Below are positions 36,201 to 48,021 of a stretch of 64,000 bases of DNA, in pieces. Made by a program: the position numbers and the translations under genes. How positions within the stretch are numbered: position 1 is the stretch's first letter; each line of letters begins with the position of its first letter. Under the pieces are notes generated by a model, which saw only the letters and a program-made list of their open reading frames with translations, had not been told where the DNA came from and ran no database searches. Source of the DNA: Triops longicaudatus (taxonomy: Eukaryota > Arthropoda > Branchiopoda > Notostraca > Triopsidae); NCBI GenBank assembly GCA_022885665.1, contig JAGQDJ010000058.1, positions 248,342 to 312,341 on the forward strand, in the 5' to 3' direction.

Positions 36201-37049
36201 ACCCCAGAAAAAGTTTATTGGAAGTGAAGTTAAGAGTTACCAATAGTGTCTTCCAAGTCTTCCAAATCCCACTCAATGCTTTTCAAAGCGTTTTTCAGTT
36301 CAGTGGCCGTCCAATCTAGTTCGTCCCGCCTAAAAGACACTCCATCATGCTGTAATTCAAGCCAACGTTGATATAAGGCTCGCGTGCGGTTAAGTGCCTT
36401 ACAAACCTCCCTGCAAACAAGGCATGCAAGTGTTAGTCACTAGTCCGCATTATATCCCGATTAGAGCGCTAATATAACTGAAATAATGCCGAAACACGGA
36501 TGAAAGAGACAAATAGCAAGAAAAGATTTAACTATCATACAACAGGGTTATTTTTCATCTGTAAGTAATTGTTAAGACAGCACATGAGTCTGCTGCAGAG
36601 TTTAATTACTCCCTTACATCTGGTTCTGTCCTCAGACTTACGGTCAAAATCCGGCTGTAAGAAACCAATTTTTAAGAAGTTTTCGTTCTCTTGCAATCGG
36701 GTTACTTTTCGTATTATATGCGCTATGATTGACTAAGTTCAGAGCTTTAGAGCTAATTTCTTACATCCGGGTTCCGTCTTCAAAAACACCTAAAAATTAT
36801 CTAAGAACTCGGATGTATGAGACAATAATCAAAGGAAATTTCGTTCTCTTAGATTAGGGTTACGTTTGAAGTACAGGGTTTTATTAAGACAGAAAGTTAA
36901 GTCCACTTAAGTCCCTGATTGACTCAGTGTGTCTTACGTCTGGGTTCTGTGGCAGATTAGTCACAGAAAAACGATAGTAAAATCCGAAACAAAGAAAAAG
37001 TGGTGTAAACTTACTCTTTTACAACAAAGAAGGGGTCTTCAAGAGACAT
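30253..37049 (-). CDS. STX6: Syntaxin-6, Qc-SNARE
   Basis: Five exons on the minus strand: 37015-37049, 36241-36410, 34581-34675, 31324-31711, 30253-30329. All phases agree and give 254 residues (human 255). The start M-S-L-E-D-P-F-F-V-V-K is the family signature. The N-terminal three-helix domain includes L-Y-Q-R-W, E-L-D-W-T and S-I-E-W-D-L-E-D-L. The Qc SNARE motif in exon 4 has the zero-layer glutamine in E-L-S-E-Q-A-L-M-L-D-D. The last exon opens D-R-R-Q-W and is a single membrane anchor ending F-F-V-L. The protein drives vesicle fusion at the trans-Golgi and endosomes. The donor of exon 3 (GTAACA at 34580) rests on phase with exon 4; the linker after K-P-L-L-E-G is unlike the human one. 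Intron 3 is 2.9 kb and extremely CCTAA-rich. Confidence 0.95.
31980..34290. repeat. Degenerate CCTAA-rich island (syntaxin-6 intron 3)
   Basis: About 2.3 kb in which CTAAC, CCTAA and AACCTAA words recur every few bases on the plus strand, while the complement is rare. The units are mutated and out of register, unlike a fresh microsatellite. They match the arthropod telomere unit TTAGG read on the other strand. Confidence 0.85.
35220..36130. repeat. Degenerate TTAGG-rich island (syntaxin-6 intron 2)
   Basis: Here the plus strand carries GGTTAGG and AGGTTA words, the opposite polarity to the island at 31980-34290. A similar TTAGG-polarity patch lies at 38180-38900 in PTPMT1 intron 2. Confidence 0.8.
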
Positions 37050-37580
37050 GTCATGTCCAACACGATGCGCACATATGATTACTTTTAAACAAACACAAAT
37101 TGTTCAGTCGAAGTAGATTGTTTAAAACTAATATGAAAAGCTCACTGAGGATAAACTAATTACAGGAACTGTGAAATATCGTCTATTTACTTACATTGAA
37201 AAGTCGTACACGAAGCGCCCAATAGATGGCAGTTAAGGCAACATTCTTTCTATGAGAACCTTCGCGCTAACTTCAAACGGACAGCGACATTTCTGTGCAT
37301 TTTTTAAAATTAATTTTTTATAGTTTCCTGTTCTTTTGGCTACAAGCGAAGTATTCCTTGGCCGCCAATGTAATCTGAAGAACCAGTAACAGTCCTCGGC
37401 CTACACTGATATACAATAAACAAAGGTGTTGCTTGTCCTGAAACTTTACTGGGAACACAGTATTTAAAAAAAAAAAAGTGGCACGAAGAGGTGACATGAT
37501 TTATTCTATTTCAGTTTACTAAATTCTCTGCACACTTTGTTCCGTTTCATATAACTTATTTAAAACTAATAACATTCGAT
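37050..37580. other. Spacer between PTPMT1 and syntaxin-6
   Basis: About 530 bp between two same-direction minus-strand genes. It must hold the syntaxin-6 promoter and the PTPMT1 3' end. A minus-strand AATAAA (37500-37505) lies about 75 bp past the PTPMT1 stop and is its likely polyadenylation signal. No exon seen. Confidence 0.5.
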
Positions 37581-39502
37581 TCAATGTTCCGTAAGACGTT
37601 CTTGGTAAATCTTCAAAGCTTCCCACTGCTTAGGTCCTAGCCATATATGTGGTCGTTTTTTCGCCATGAAATCGACGGCTTCGTCTGCTGTCCAGTTATG
37701 TTTCTAATTTTACATAAAAATTATTCCAAGCGTGATTAAAGCTTAGGCTCATTTTACCTGCATTAAATAGCAACCGACCAATGTAGCACTGCGAGTTCGC
37801 CCCGCTTTACAATGAACGTATACTGAACTACCGTTTTGTATAAATTGCTCAATAAATCGAACACCTTCTTGGAGTTTATCTTGTGAAGGTGCTTCGAAAA
37901 TATCCGTCGTACTTAGTTGTAGAAATTCTACGCCAGCCGCTTTCCATTCCTAAAAAAAAGGAAAAGAAAACAATAATACAATAAGTAATAAAATTAATGT
38001 ATTTTCTTTTTTTGGGTTTGGCTGTTGTTGAAACACGAACGACATCGATCAGTCGTATTTTCTTTTTAACTTGACATGATTAGTATTTAACAATAGCCAA
38101 ACCCACAATTTTCGACGCTATTAAAGTTATGTTGATATTTCAATGCACTCTACCTCAATATTAACATATTACTTTAAAATAACTTTTCCTAATTTGAGGT
38201 AAGCTAAACTAACCAGAAATTGCGTAGGTTAAGTTAGTTTACATTAGACTAGATCGACGTTAAGCTAAGGTTAGATTAAGGTGAAAAAGTTTTGTTTTCA
38301 AGTATAATAAGTAAATTTGGAAGGTTAGTTAGATAAAAGTTAGTTAGTTAGAAGTTAGAAGCACTTCGAGGAAACTGATCTACGATAGTCTTTAATTACA
38401 ATTGTCTTTTTAAACGGTTTAATTTCCCAAAACTGAATGCTAAATTAAGTTATGTAGGTATAGTCTTAGGTTATGTTAGGCTAAAGTTAATAAGGTAAGT
38501 CTAATTCAAGCTTAAGTTAAATAAAATTAAGTTAGATTAGTTTAATTTAAGGTCAAGTTAGGTAAATAAAATAAGGTTAGTCTAGTTTAAAGCTTGCATA
38601 GGTAAAATTAAGTTAGGTTTGGATCAGTTAGGTTTAAGGTACTTTTTTGTTATACGCCCCTGGCCTGATACGTCCAGTTAGGTTAGGTTCAGATTAGGCA
38701 CGGTTAATCCTCGTTAGTCACGGTAAGTTAATGTTGATAGGTTGGTTTCAGTCTCCTAAGTCGAAGCTCCGTTTGGCTAAGCCATTTTAGAGTCATTTAG
38801 GTTAAGTTGGATTGGTTTATTTAGCTTGCTTATTTAGATAAGATTAAATTGAGTTCAGCTAAGTCTGGGCTAAGTTCGTTTGGTTAGATTTACATAGGTT
38901 GGATTGGGTAAGTTACGTAATTTTTAAATCTATTTTCCTTCTTCTACTAAAAAGTTCGCTCAAAAACGATCGAACACAGAAAATAGTGAAGGAAAGCTTA
39001 ACTATGTATTTGTGTTTGCATGTGTTATATTTAAGCAACTTATTTCCGTGTTAACTTATTCCGCTTCTTTATCTACTTTCAATACTAAGTTTCTTTGTAG
39101 GTTACGTCTTAAACGATTTTGTTGAAATATTTAGGCATTTCCACGAATTTTTAAGATATAATGTCATGTGTTTCTAAGAATTTACTTGTCGGCTGTTGGA
39201 AAAGAGCTTCAGTTCGTAGTCTTCGTTCATTGATACGACGCCTTTCACATTTTCTTCAGTCGTGAGCTGGAAATACAACAAATTTCACTGTTAGCAAATT
39301 ACATAAAAATAATAAGAAATTAGTTACCCGTAAAAGAATTTAATAAATTAAAGAAATATTTTACTTGTTGCGTCATGGATCGAAAAGGTAAAGCGCCTAG
39401 AATGACTGTTTCGTCCATACGATCGAACCATCGTCGATCACTTATTTTTTCCATGATCACATTAAAGGCTAAAGTAGGTAGAAAACTAATACGGGCCAAC
39501 AT
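37581..39502 (-). CDS. PTPMT1: PTPMT1, mitochondrial phosphatidylglycerophosphate phosphatase
   Basis: Four phase-0 exons on the minus strand: 39365-39502, 39186-39266, 37758-37949, 37581-37703, giving 177 residues (human 201). Exon 1 has W-F-D-R-M-D-E-T-V-I-L-G-A-L-P-F-R-S-M-T. Exon 2 has N-V-K-G-V-V-S-M-N-E-D-Y-E. Exon 3 has the general-acid region L-S-T-T-D and the dual-specificity signature H-C-K-A-G-R-T-R-S, with the nucleophile near residue 120. Exon 4 carries W-T-A-D-E-A-V and R-P-H-I-W. The enzyme removes phosphate from phosphatidylglycerophosphate, the step before cardiolipin, at the mitochondrial inner membrane. Start at 39502 is the first ATG of the frame near the family N terminus; an AG just upstream leaves open an additional 5' exon. 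Confidence 0.94.
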
Positions 39503-42500
39503 TGGGGAACCGAGACTGGGCTGTAAAATTAAACACGGTTTAACGTCTGAATTTCAACTGTGACAAACCGCAACATTTACCAGCATTCTATACAGTGTCG
39601 GTTATCTTGGTTAGCTTTATCCTTTGAATCGGGGACTTTTCTAAACCATGGACTTCCGTAAGCTTTTGAGAATTTGTGGTTGGAGCTTTTGTATCTGTTA
39701 CAAAAGAGACGAAAATAAGGATGAAAAATTTTATTTTCTGACCGAGAAAAGAGATAAGAAAACAATACATATGCGAGCGTAACTTAAGAAAAAGGAAAAA
39801 AATGTTCTGTAAAATAAACAAAACGAAAGAATTATATACAGTGCACTTTCTGCAAAGGTTACAAACACTGACACGTTTACATTTTCAACCGCGGCGCGAG
39901 ATGGGCGGAGCGTTCAGGAGCTTATCACTGTGATGTACTCATTCTAACGTGCGTTGCTTTCAAAATAGAGGAAACTTCTTCTAGTCCTGCATTATCCAAA
40001 AATTTATTATCTACCCTCACTTAATTGTTTAAAGGATTCAAAGACTAAAAACTAATTTGTGTAGCTAAGAATTTCATTACTTGCAATATATTGACACTTC
40101 TGGTTAGTTTTTAGGTTCTTACATTGTTCTACCTCCATTTGCGCGAGTTTCTATATAATTCACAACGCCACGCAGTGTGCAATCACTTACACGTGATATC
40201 ATAACTAAACGCATAATGGATTACTTTATTTGGAAAATTGAACGTCCGTATAAGAAATTAATAGGTTTCAGAAAATATCTTGAAGCTTGTCAGCTAGTTT
40301 CAGGATGTGTTTTGAAACCGCTGCCAAAACTAATGGGTAGCTAGAGCTCGCTTTATATCGATATAATGCTCAGTGAATTTATGCTTATCGATCCGTACTA
40401 GCACGAAAAGGGAAAATAGGGTCCAAGCTCTGTGGATTCTGTTGTGGAACCACAAGGCCCGTTTCAAGCAATAATTTTTCCCAATTTTGGACATTCGTAA
40501 GGTAAGTTTTACTATGTAAAGCCTTCTGGAACATTAAATGATACATTGCTACAGTACTAGCGTTATTTATATCCTAATTGCATTTTTCTTTGTATCTACA
40601 GGTGATCCAAGCTTGTCGCCCTTGAATTATCCAAACGCAATGCAACTGCGTTGACGTCTCACATTGAACTTTTTTTTTTGCCTTGGTTTGGTGTTTCAGG
40701 TCTATATGTTAAATATATATTCAGTGACGCTCAGAAAAATACTAAATTGTAGAGCTTTTAAAATATGTAAAAATTATTATTTTAACATTCTGAAGCTTAA
40801 TTTAAAGCTTTTTATGTAAATTGTAACGCAAAAATAAGGTGACTTAATCAAAGGGTCTCTTAGGCCTATAATTAAATTCTTAGGTTAAATTCTTATTCCA
40901 TTCTGGTCGTATTTTTTCATACAATGATCTACAATTAATTGAAAAGAGGTTATTTGAGTATTACGCACAAATGAATTAAAAGCGTACGGTCCCGTTTAAA
41001 GCTAATTTGACTTAATGTAAACCTACTTTTTATTGAGTTGTGGATAATTGAATATTTCGCTTTTTTGAGAAACATCTTAAAGCCCCGCTGTATATGTTAC
41101 AATCTTGAGTGACTTCGTCTATATGAGTATGGCATTTTGGCAATAAACTTTGACAGCAGCAAGCAACAATATACCTAGGACACGCTTGAAAGGTCTTATG
41201 CCCAAATAAAGCTAAAACCCATCAGCGTCCCCTCTCACCGTTGACAGCATATCAGTTAAATCAATTAGCCAAGGTTATCTAAATTTGCCAAGTTAAGAGT
41301 GAGCAAACGTGGTCGTAAAGAAAAAATGTTATGTACACGATCTCGTATTTTTTAATACTTCACACTAGCCTATTCAAATTAACTGGTTTCCAAGAGTATG
41401 GTTGTTTTATTATTTCGTAGAACTCCCTTGAGATGAAGCCGTGTTAATTACTAAAAAGTAAAGAAAGCGCACAATTTCTGGACATTCCTGTAAGTAGAAA
41501 ACAGGGACGTGGTGATTTTCATTTGTTTTAAAATTTGTTTAACAGCTCCATGGATTTCAGTAGCTTGGCTTCTTGACTGTGGCAAACGGGACTATTGATT
41601 AGATTACTGATTTGGTAAATTGTTTCTGTGTTAAAACGAAACCAGGTTCAGAATGAATCTTAAATGTGAAAGCAATTCTTTAATTTCTTTTATTTGAGCT
41701 CCTTTGCAAGTTACGCACAAGATTGTTCTGTTGAGAATACGAGCGGTTATTTAAGGGAACTGCACCAGGAAGTAAGTTTAGAGGATTTGGGGATTAAGAG
41801 AAGCTTAGGTTAAAGCAGACCAGGCTAGGTCAAGGGTAATTGATTGAAAATGCGGAAGGTATTAAACAATGGTTTCACTACATTATAAATTCCATTCCTA
41901 ATTGGAATACCAGATCTCGATGTCAGTTCACGGAACTTCTGTGTATACGGCCGTGAATTGTTTTTCTACTTAGGAGAACTTTTTGAGTGTTCACTTTTGC
42001 GCGAATTAGCTTAAGTACGAGTGAACGAATTGTAATAAAAAGACTTCTAAAAAAAGTGCAAGTCCTGTTAACCATTACTGTCGCAGCCATTCTCTAATTT
42101 TGGTTCCGGGCATGAAAATTTCGCATACTTCAACTTCGTCTAACGTAACCTAACAGGCCACAGAGCGTACGACAGAAAAGTACCCAGTTCAGGTTGGCGA
42201 AATTTCGAAAGTAACTTTGGTTCATTTCAGGCCTTTTTTACCTCAAGTCAAATTCAAGCAACACCAAGCTTTCTTCCTAAGTTCATTTCCATGAGAGTAG
42301 GAGTGGGAATAGTAGCAAAGGAAGATACGGCAATTAACTTTACTATTACTAAAAGCTGTTATATAAACGATAATTCGTATTACTAAGTAAATTGAGTTCG
42401 TTGAATTAAATAAATTAAAAGGCAAATAGTAGTATGCCGTAAGTACAGTTGATTCGTTTTATTGTGAGTATTTAAGGACTAACATGACTTCGGAGACGTA

Positions 42501-43294
42501 TTCTAACTGGTTAACTGCCTATCGTTTAATTCGCGTCGTTCGTGAGATAGGAGATACTTATTTTTGTTTTTGTAATTATTTACCTATTAAATTTCGGCAA
42601 AGGGTGGACATTAATTGCTGCCGTACTTTGAGATTCGGTTGACCATTGTTCGTTTTCAGACTTATTCCTGTGGAAACTCGAAGCCTCCATTACCCGTTGA
42701 AACGGTTGTTAAAGACGTATTCGCCGATGGGTTTTTATGTTATTTATTTATTTTTTTTAAATTTGCGCACACTGGTATAACTTTTAGTGTGTTCAACAAA
42801 AATAAAGGTTGTGACATGGGGGACGGGGACTAGGTGTCATCCAAATAATGTAAAGCGTAGGTTTCGCATTGGATTGTCAGTGAAGATGCAAACTGTGTGT
42901 TTGTTTTCGTTGCGATCGCAAAATACGTGTTCTACACTGCCAGAATCTCGTAGAATTCAAGGACGTGGTCGTCGTCGTTCATGGAAGGTTTATTAAGCCT
43001 TGCCTCTCTTTGGGCCACAGAAGGCAATGTCGCTCGTGATGAAGAACATTTGTTTGGTTGAATTTGTGCATTGTTGAGAAGGAAATGAGGCAAAGGCTAC
43101 CATCCCATGACATCGCGTATAATAGAGACAATGCAGGGTTAGTTTATCGCTGAAGGGATTACCTATATCTCAATTACCTGTTATCTGTCTTTAGTTAGTT
43201 TATTGCGAAACTCAAGTTGTGCAAAGTCCGCCACAAAAAAAAGTATATTTCTTTGGTGAGTTCCTACGTTAAGACATAACGTGGACTCAAGGAG
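39503..43294. other. Gene-free spacer
   Basis: No exon series was found on either strand. The first few hundred bases (to about 39.9 kb) should contain the PTPMT1 promoter. Short AT-rich ORFs are present but show neither splice-site support nor a recognisable motif. TTAGG-like words are sparse here compared with the gene introns. Confidence 0.4.
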
Positions 43295-46200
43295 TAGTTT
43301 AAAGGGAAAAATCCTGTCTTGACTTCAAGGGCAGTGGTTGGAGCTGTGCGTAGAGCCCCTGTTATTGCTAACAGCCCTTGTCTACAGTCTTGCTATAGGG
43401 GTCGTAGGCTAGAGCTGGAGACGTTGCACCAATCCGGAAACCCGAACGCATCTTTGCCACGGCTATCGTTTGTAACAGCGTGCGTAGTTGGAAGCAGGAG
43501 ATTGACAGATGTGGCAATTTTTTTATTCTTTGCGTGATTAGAAAACTTTGGGTCGCCACACGGGGTACGTGTGTCTTCCATGTCAGCTTTGTATCGTAGG
43601 TCACCCCGAAGTACCGCACCGTCTCTTCCGGTTTGATTATCGATCATCCCCAGACGAGGGGAGCAGCTTCTGGTGACCGTCTTTGGGAGAAGTGGATGAG
43701 CTCGGTTTTGTCTTTTGAGAACTCCAGTCGTAGTCTTTTTCCCCACTTTTCAAGGGCTGCCAGGTTCTTGGTGAGAAATTCAACATTCTTTTTGCTGGAG
43801 GCTCCTGAGGTGTCCAGGAGTAAATCGTCAGCAAAGAGTTTGGAACCAATGCGCTTCAGTTTAATAACGCTGAGCGATCCGTTGATGAAAGTAAGGAAAA
43901 GAATTAGGGAAATAGGAGAGCTTTGAGGAACTACTCTTCGATGAAGTATGTGTCGCTCCTATCAGGCCCATGTGCCACAAACGCTTGTCTGCCTTGTAGG
44001 AAACACCTGGTCCATTTGATCAGAATGGCTGGGATTTTTAATTTACGTAACTCGTCCACCAATGCAGTGGTCAACGTTATCGAAAGCCCCTTTGATGTCC
44101 AGAAGCAGAGCGGTATGCGCTTTTCGTTTGTCAAAACTTTCAAGTACTGCGTTGCTGAGGGACGTTAATGCTTCAGACGTGGATCTCCCTGGTCTGAAGC
44201 CCCACTGCGAATCTGACAGGTGCGATTCTCTTCAAGGAAGACTTGTAATCAAAGCAATGAAGATTTTCTAGCGAAAGCTATCTCCAGTAATTCACCAAGG
44301 ATGGACAGCAGCGCTATTGGGCGGAACCTCTTCGATGCGGAGTAGTCTGTTTTGCCAGGCTTTGGAAGAGGAAGAACTTTTGCTGTTTTCCATGACTAAG
44401 GAAATATCCGAGGGAGAAGGAACCGTTGAAGATATTCAGGACAAGTCTGCCAATCGTTCTCCAAATTGCTTTCAGCACAATTGATTGAATGTCATCTACA
44501 CCAGCAGCTTTGTTTGGACGCAAATCTCGCAGTAAGGTTGTGATTTCTTTCAGAGAGAATTCCGTGTGCTTGCTTGGACCCGAGGAAGGCTGTAGGACTT
44601 CTTGTCAGCTGAAGCATGTGTACCGATGGTCGACTTGCCTTCCAGCAAGTTTTCCGCAACGTAAATTCAGTTTGGAGCGAGGATCCGGGAAAACTTCATC
44701 TTCTTGCCGAAGGGCTTCTAGTCGGTTATTGCTGGATTCTTGTCTTAACGCGCGGTCCAGATTCCAGACTATCCTGTTGCCGGGCTTGTTCATCCAGTAG
44801 TTGTCTCGGTGTCGTCTAGTTTCAGCTAGATATAGGTTCCGAGCTGACTTCTAAGCTTCTTCGAGGCTCTTGCTTCCAAACTGGCGGTATGCGCGTAACG
44901 CCTTGGCAGCTTTTCTTCGAAGGTCGTTCAACTCACTATTCCACCACGGATTACTTTTCGCCTTTCCGGAGCTTCTTGTTATGTTGGTTTCCATTGCTAG
45001 ATGAATCACTGACGTCAACTTCTCTGTGGCGACATCAATGGCCTCAGCGCTGGAAAGGTTTGAGAGCATGCGGTGATCCCTCGAGAGTTCTGTTGCGATG
45101 TCTTTGCAAAGTTTGTCCCAATCGGCTTTGTTATAGCACCACTTTAACACAGCAATGCAGGAGTTGATTCGTGTAAAAGTCAGCAAGGTAACTCTGTGAT
45201 CTGATTCGTTGTAAAAATTTTCTTCCTCAAGGAGGCTCCATTGCACTTGAGGTGCTAGCTGGGTTGAGACCCATGTGAGGTCTAAGTGGATGAATGACCC
45301 CATTCATTGCTGAAAGTGGGGAGATTCCATTCATTTAGCAGCTTTAGGTTACGGTCGGTAACGCAGTCATATAATTGACATCCTGCAGAATCTGGAGCTT
45401 TTGCTTCCCATAACCAGTGGTGGGCATTAAAGTCTCTCTTTAGAATGCAGCTAGAACCCACCCGCTGACTTTTATTCAGAACCTCTTCTAGAAGTGAAGT
45501 CATGTTATCAGTGTGACGTCTGTAAATTACTGCAATTGTGATCGAAGAACTGCCCAGAGGAACAAGTTTCAAAATCGCGAAGAGTTCTGTGATTTCCACA
45601 GTTTGCATTTTGCTGGTAACTTTGTGTAAAAGTATTATGCCTTCGTAATCATGGACTGGTCTTGATACGTTGAATCCCAGTATCTTCGTAACTTGGAGCT
45701 TTTGGGGAGGTTCTAAAATAGTAATTGTGTCGACTTGTAATGAATCTGCTTCGCTTGCCGTTTCCAAAAGTTGTTTATAGCTTTTTTCTGCTGTTGTGGA
45801 TTAGCAGCCGTTGTCTGAAACTCATTTTCTTTGCAGCTGGGACCCTGTTTCTTTCCGCCTTCATTTCTTCTTTGCGAATTGATCAGACATTGTCATAAGC
45901 GCAGTGGCCACCTTTGCAGTTTGCGTACTTCTTCGTGTTACTTTGGCAGGATCTTGAATCATGGCTTTCAGCGCACTTCGTGCAAGTCGGCGTTTTTGAT
46001 CGGCACGTAGCAGCCACATGACCGTAGGCTTGGCAGTTGTAGCACTGTATAACTGAAGGGGATTTTTTCTCTTCAACTTCCAGACGATTGAAGGCGAAGA
46101 GCGAACCGATTTCCAACAACGTGGATTTCTCTTCCGGAGATCGGCAGGTGAACATGAGAGAGCCATATGCTTTACCGCTGTTGGGATTCAACCATGATGC

Positions 46201-47163
46201 TTGATCTTTGTCAAAATGAACTCGCAAGTCTGAGTTTCTTTCGGTGAGGTGTTGGCAAATCTATTCGTAGGTTTGGTCTTTAGGAAGCTGGTGAATAATA
46301 ACTTTGCAGTTTGGTTGGCGTGTAACCGTCTTTATCGGACCGAGGTTTTCCAAGACCGCAGACTTTAGGAAAGTTTCAGCCTTTTCTCTTTCTTCTTTGG
46401 TTTTATAAGCGAGTGCCAGGTCGCCATTCCTTGCTTTCCATGCCAACACTGGTTTCGGTGCTTTCGGACACACTTTGTTGAGGTCCTTGTCTACTGCCTG
46501 CAGGAGCTCCTTGGGAATCGATGTTCTTCTCTTCGCCAAATCTTGCTGCTGAATAAATAAAGTCTCAGACCGTCCACTACCAGTCGCCTTTGGTTGTAGC
46601 GTGATTGAGGGTGTCGGGATTTTGCTTGACGATGCAACGCGGCACCTAAGTGCTTGGGCATACGACAGTCCTTCCACTGATTGGGATTTGCCTTGGAGTT
46701 CTTGCCTGAGAGACTTAATTTCTTCTGACAAGGTTTTTACCTGGCTTGCCAGTTCTTCGTTGGATTCTTTCAGCTCCGTTTCTCTTTCTCGGCTTTCTTC
46801 AGCGGAAATCTCAACCAATCGAATGAGTTCGTTGTTTGACTCTTTCAGAGCGATCACCAGTTGAGCCAACTCCTGCATGGTTGTTAAATCTTCAGCTGTG
46901 GAAACTTCCGACCAATCTAGTCTCAGCTGTTTGTCCGATTCCTGGTTCTGTACACCGTCTGAGGTTTCTTTTCTTTTGCCGTGTTCTTCACCAACACTAA
47001 GCTTTCTGTCAGCGTGTCTGATGGTCCTATAGTCGTCACAGTACTTTTGACTATGGTGATGTCTTTTGCACGATTTACCACATTTAACACAGATGAGTGT
47101 TGTCACTGTGGTGGGCGTGGTTTCGTTCTCAGCCTCCATATGGAGGTGGGTACTTAGTGTCAA
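43295..47163 (-). mobile_element. Non-LTR retrotransposon (LINE) with ORF1, endonuclease and RT, broken
   Basis: Minus-strand order is complete. ORF1 begins at 47163 with a coiled-coil region (about 46680-46900) and is cut by TAG near 46261. It continues to a triple zinc-knuckle block with C-Y-N-C-Q-A-Y-G-H-V-A-A-T-C and C-T-K-C (45883-46227). The APE-type endonuclease follows (45282-45767) with R-D-F-N-A-H-H and S-D-H-R near 45190. The RT shows R-P-N-K-A-A-G-V-D-D-I (about 44500) and A-I-L-I-K-W near 44030. Its catalytic F-A-D-D-L-L lies near 43830 and L-T-W-K-T-H near 43570. At least five frame changes make it inactive. Architecture fits a Jockey/I-group LINE. The 3' end is not certain; it is at least 43295. 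Confidence 0.85.
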
Positions 47164-47806
47164 AACAGGTTCTTAACTTTCACATATTAGCACAGAAAAA
47201 ACTGTTCAAGCACTAATTTTGTTCCACGGGACTCGTGATTTGTGGCTTTTCAGTTTCAGATTAGTTCTACAACACTGGAAAAAAGTTCGAAAATCAGAGC
47301 GCTAACAAAACGCGACCACCGTGGTCTGGTTTGAACCACGAAACCCCTGAAATCTACTTAATGTGCAGTAACCATTTGATAGACCCTAAATATCAAAGAG
47401 ATTCTTATAGATGATTCTTCCTGGCATTTGGAACAAGTCGTTAGTTGCCGCGACGCTACTGCTCAGCAATACTTACTGGAGGGTATTATTCAAGTATGGT
47501 GGAGGATATTATTTAAAAATGTTGTGAGAGACATTTGAAAACACGTATTTCCAGCCGATTTCCATTTAGAAAGTCACTTCTTCTAATGCATGGTCATGAA
47601 GAACATAACTTGCTGGTTATGAAGAATTGAAATAAAAAAATAGCTGGATTAAGCTTCAGAACCATAATTTGTTCAGAACTTACCAACTTTTCCCCAATTG
47701 AAATTTAGTTCTCTCGGGCGCCACCAGTCCCTTAACTTTCACCCTTGGATTTGCTTGGTCCGTTCAAACCTTGGAGCCTGTCAATATTTGTTTCTTAAAC
47801 AATTAC
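47164..47806. other. Spacer between LINE and coiled-coil exon
   Basis: Probably the LINE 5' leader near 47164-47350, then AT-rich sequence without a recognised feature. Confidence 0.3.
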
Positions 47807-48021
47807 CTGAGATCTAATTGAGCTTTTTGAGCTAATAACGCAGCTTCAAGCTCGGAAAAGGGCCAAGTCGCTATTTCGTTCGCGGTATCAGCTGCCGTAC
47901 GCAGTGATTCTGATTCAGCTTGGTTCCGGGAGAGTTCTTCTGTGCGCTCAGAAATGTTTTTCTCGATCATTTTGTGTCAGCTATAAAACTCTGGGTCAAT
48001 GTCAGCAGCACTCCATGCTTC
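47807..48021 (-). pseudogene. Coiled-coil exon with in-frame TGA (tektin-like?)
   Basis: A 215-nt minus-strand segment lies between TTCTAG (acceptor side, 48022) and AG|GTAATT (donor side, 47806). One frame is open throughout except for TGA at 47977-47979. Peptide before it: E-A-W-S-A-A-D-I-D-P-E-F-Y-S. After it: H-K-M-I-E-K-N-I-S-E-R-T-E-E-L, later L-R-T-A-A-D-T-A-N-E-I-A-T-W and S-E-L-E-A-A-L-L. The acidic/leucine spacing predicts a coiled coil and recalls tektins by pattern only; I could not confirm the family. Neighbouring exons were not found, so it may be a stranded relic. Selenocysteine, tryptophan mutated to stop, or chance are all possible. Confidence 0.4.

Noticed and set aside
39577..39821. 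Minus-strand ORFs just upstream of PTPMT1
   Set aside because: No motif and no splice link in phase to PTPMT1; more likely leader or promoter sequence.
43319..44800. Plus-strand ORFs across the LINE
   Set aside because: Antisense shadows of the minus-strand LINE reverse transcriptase.
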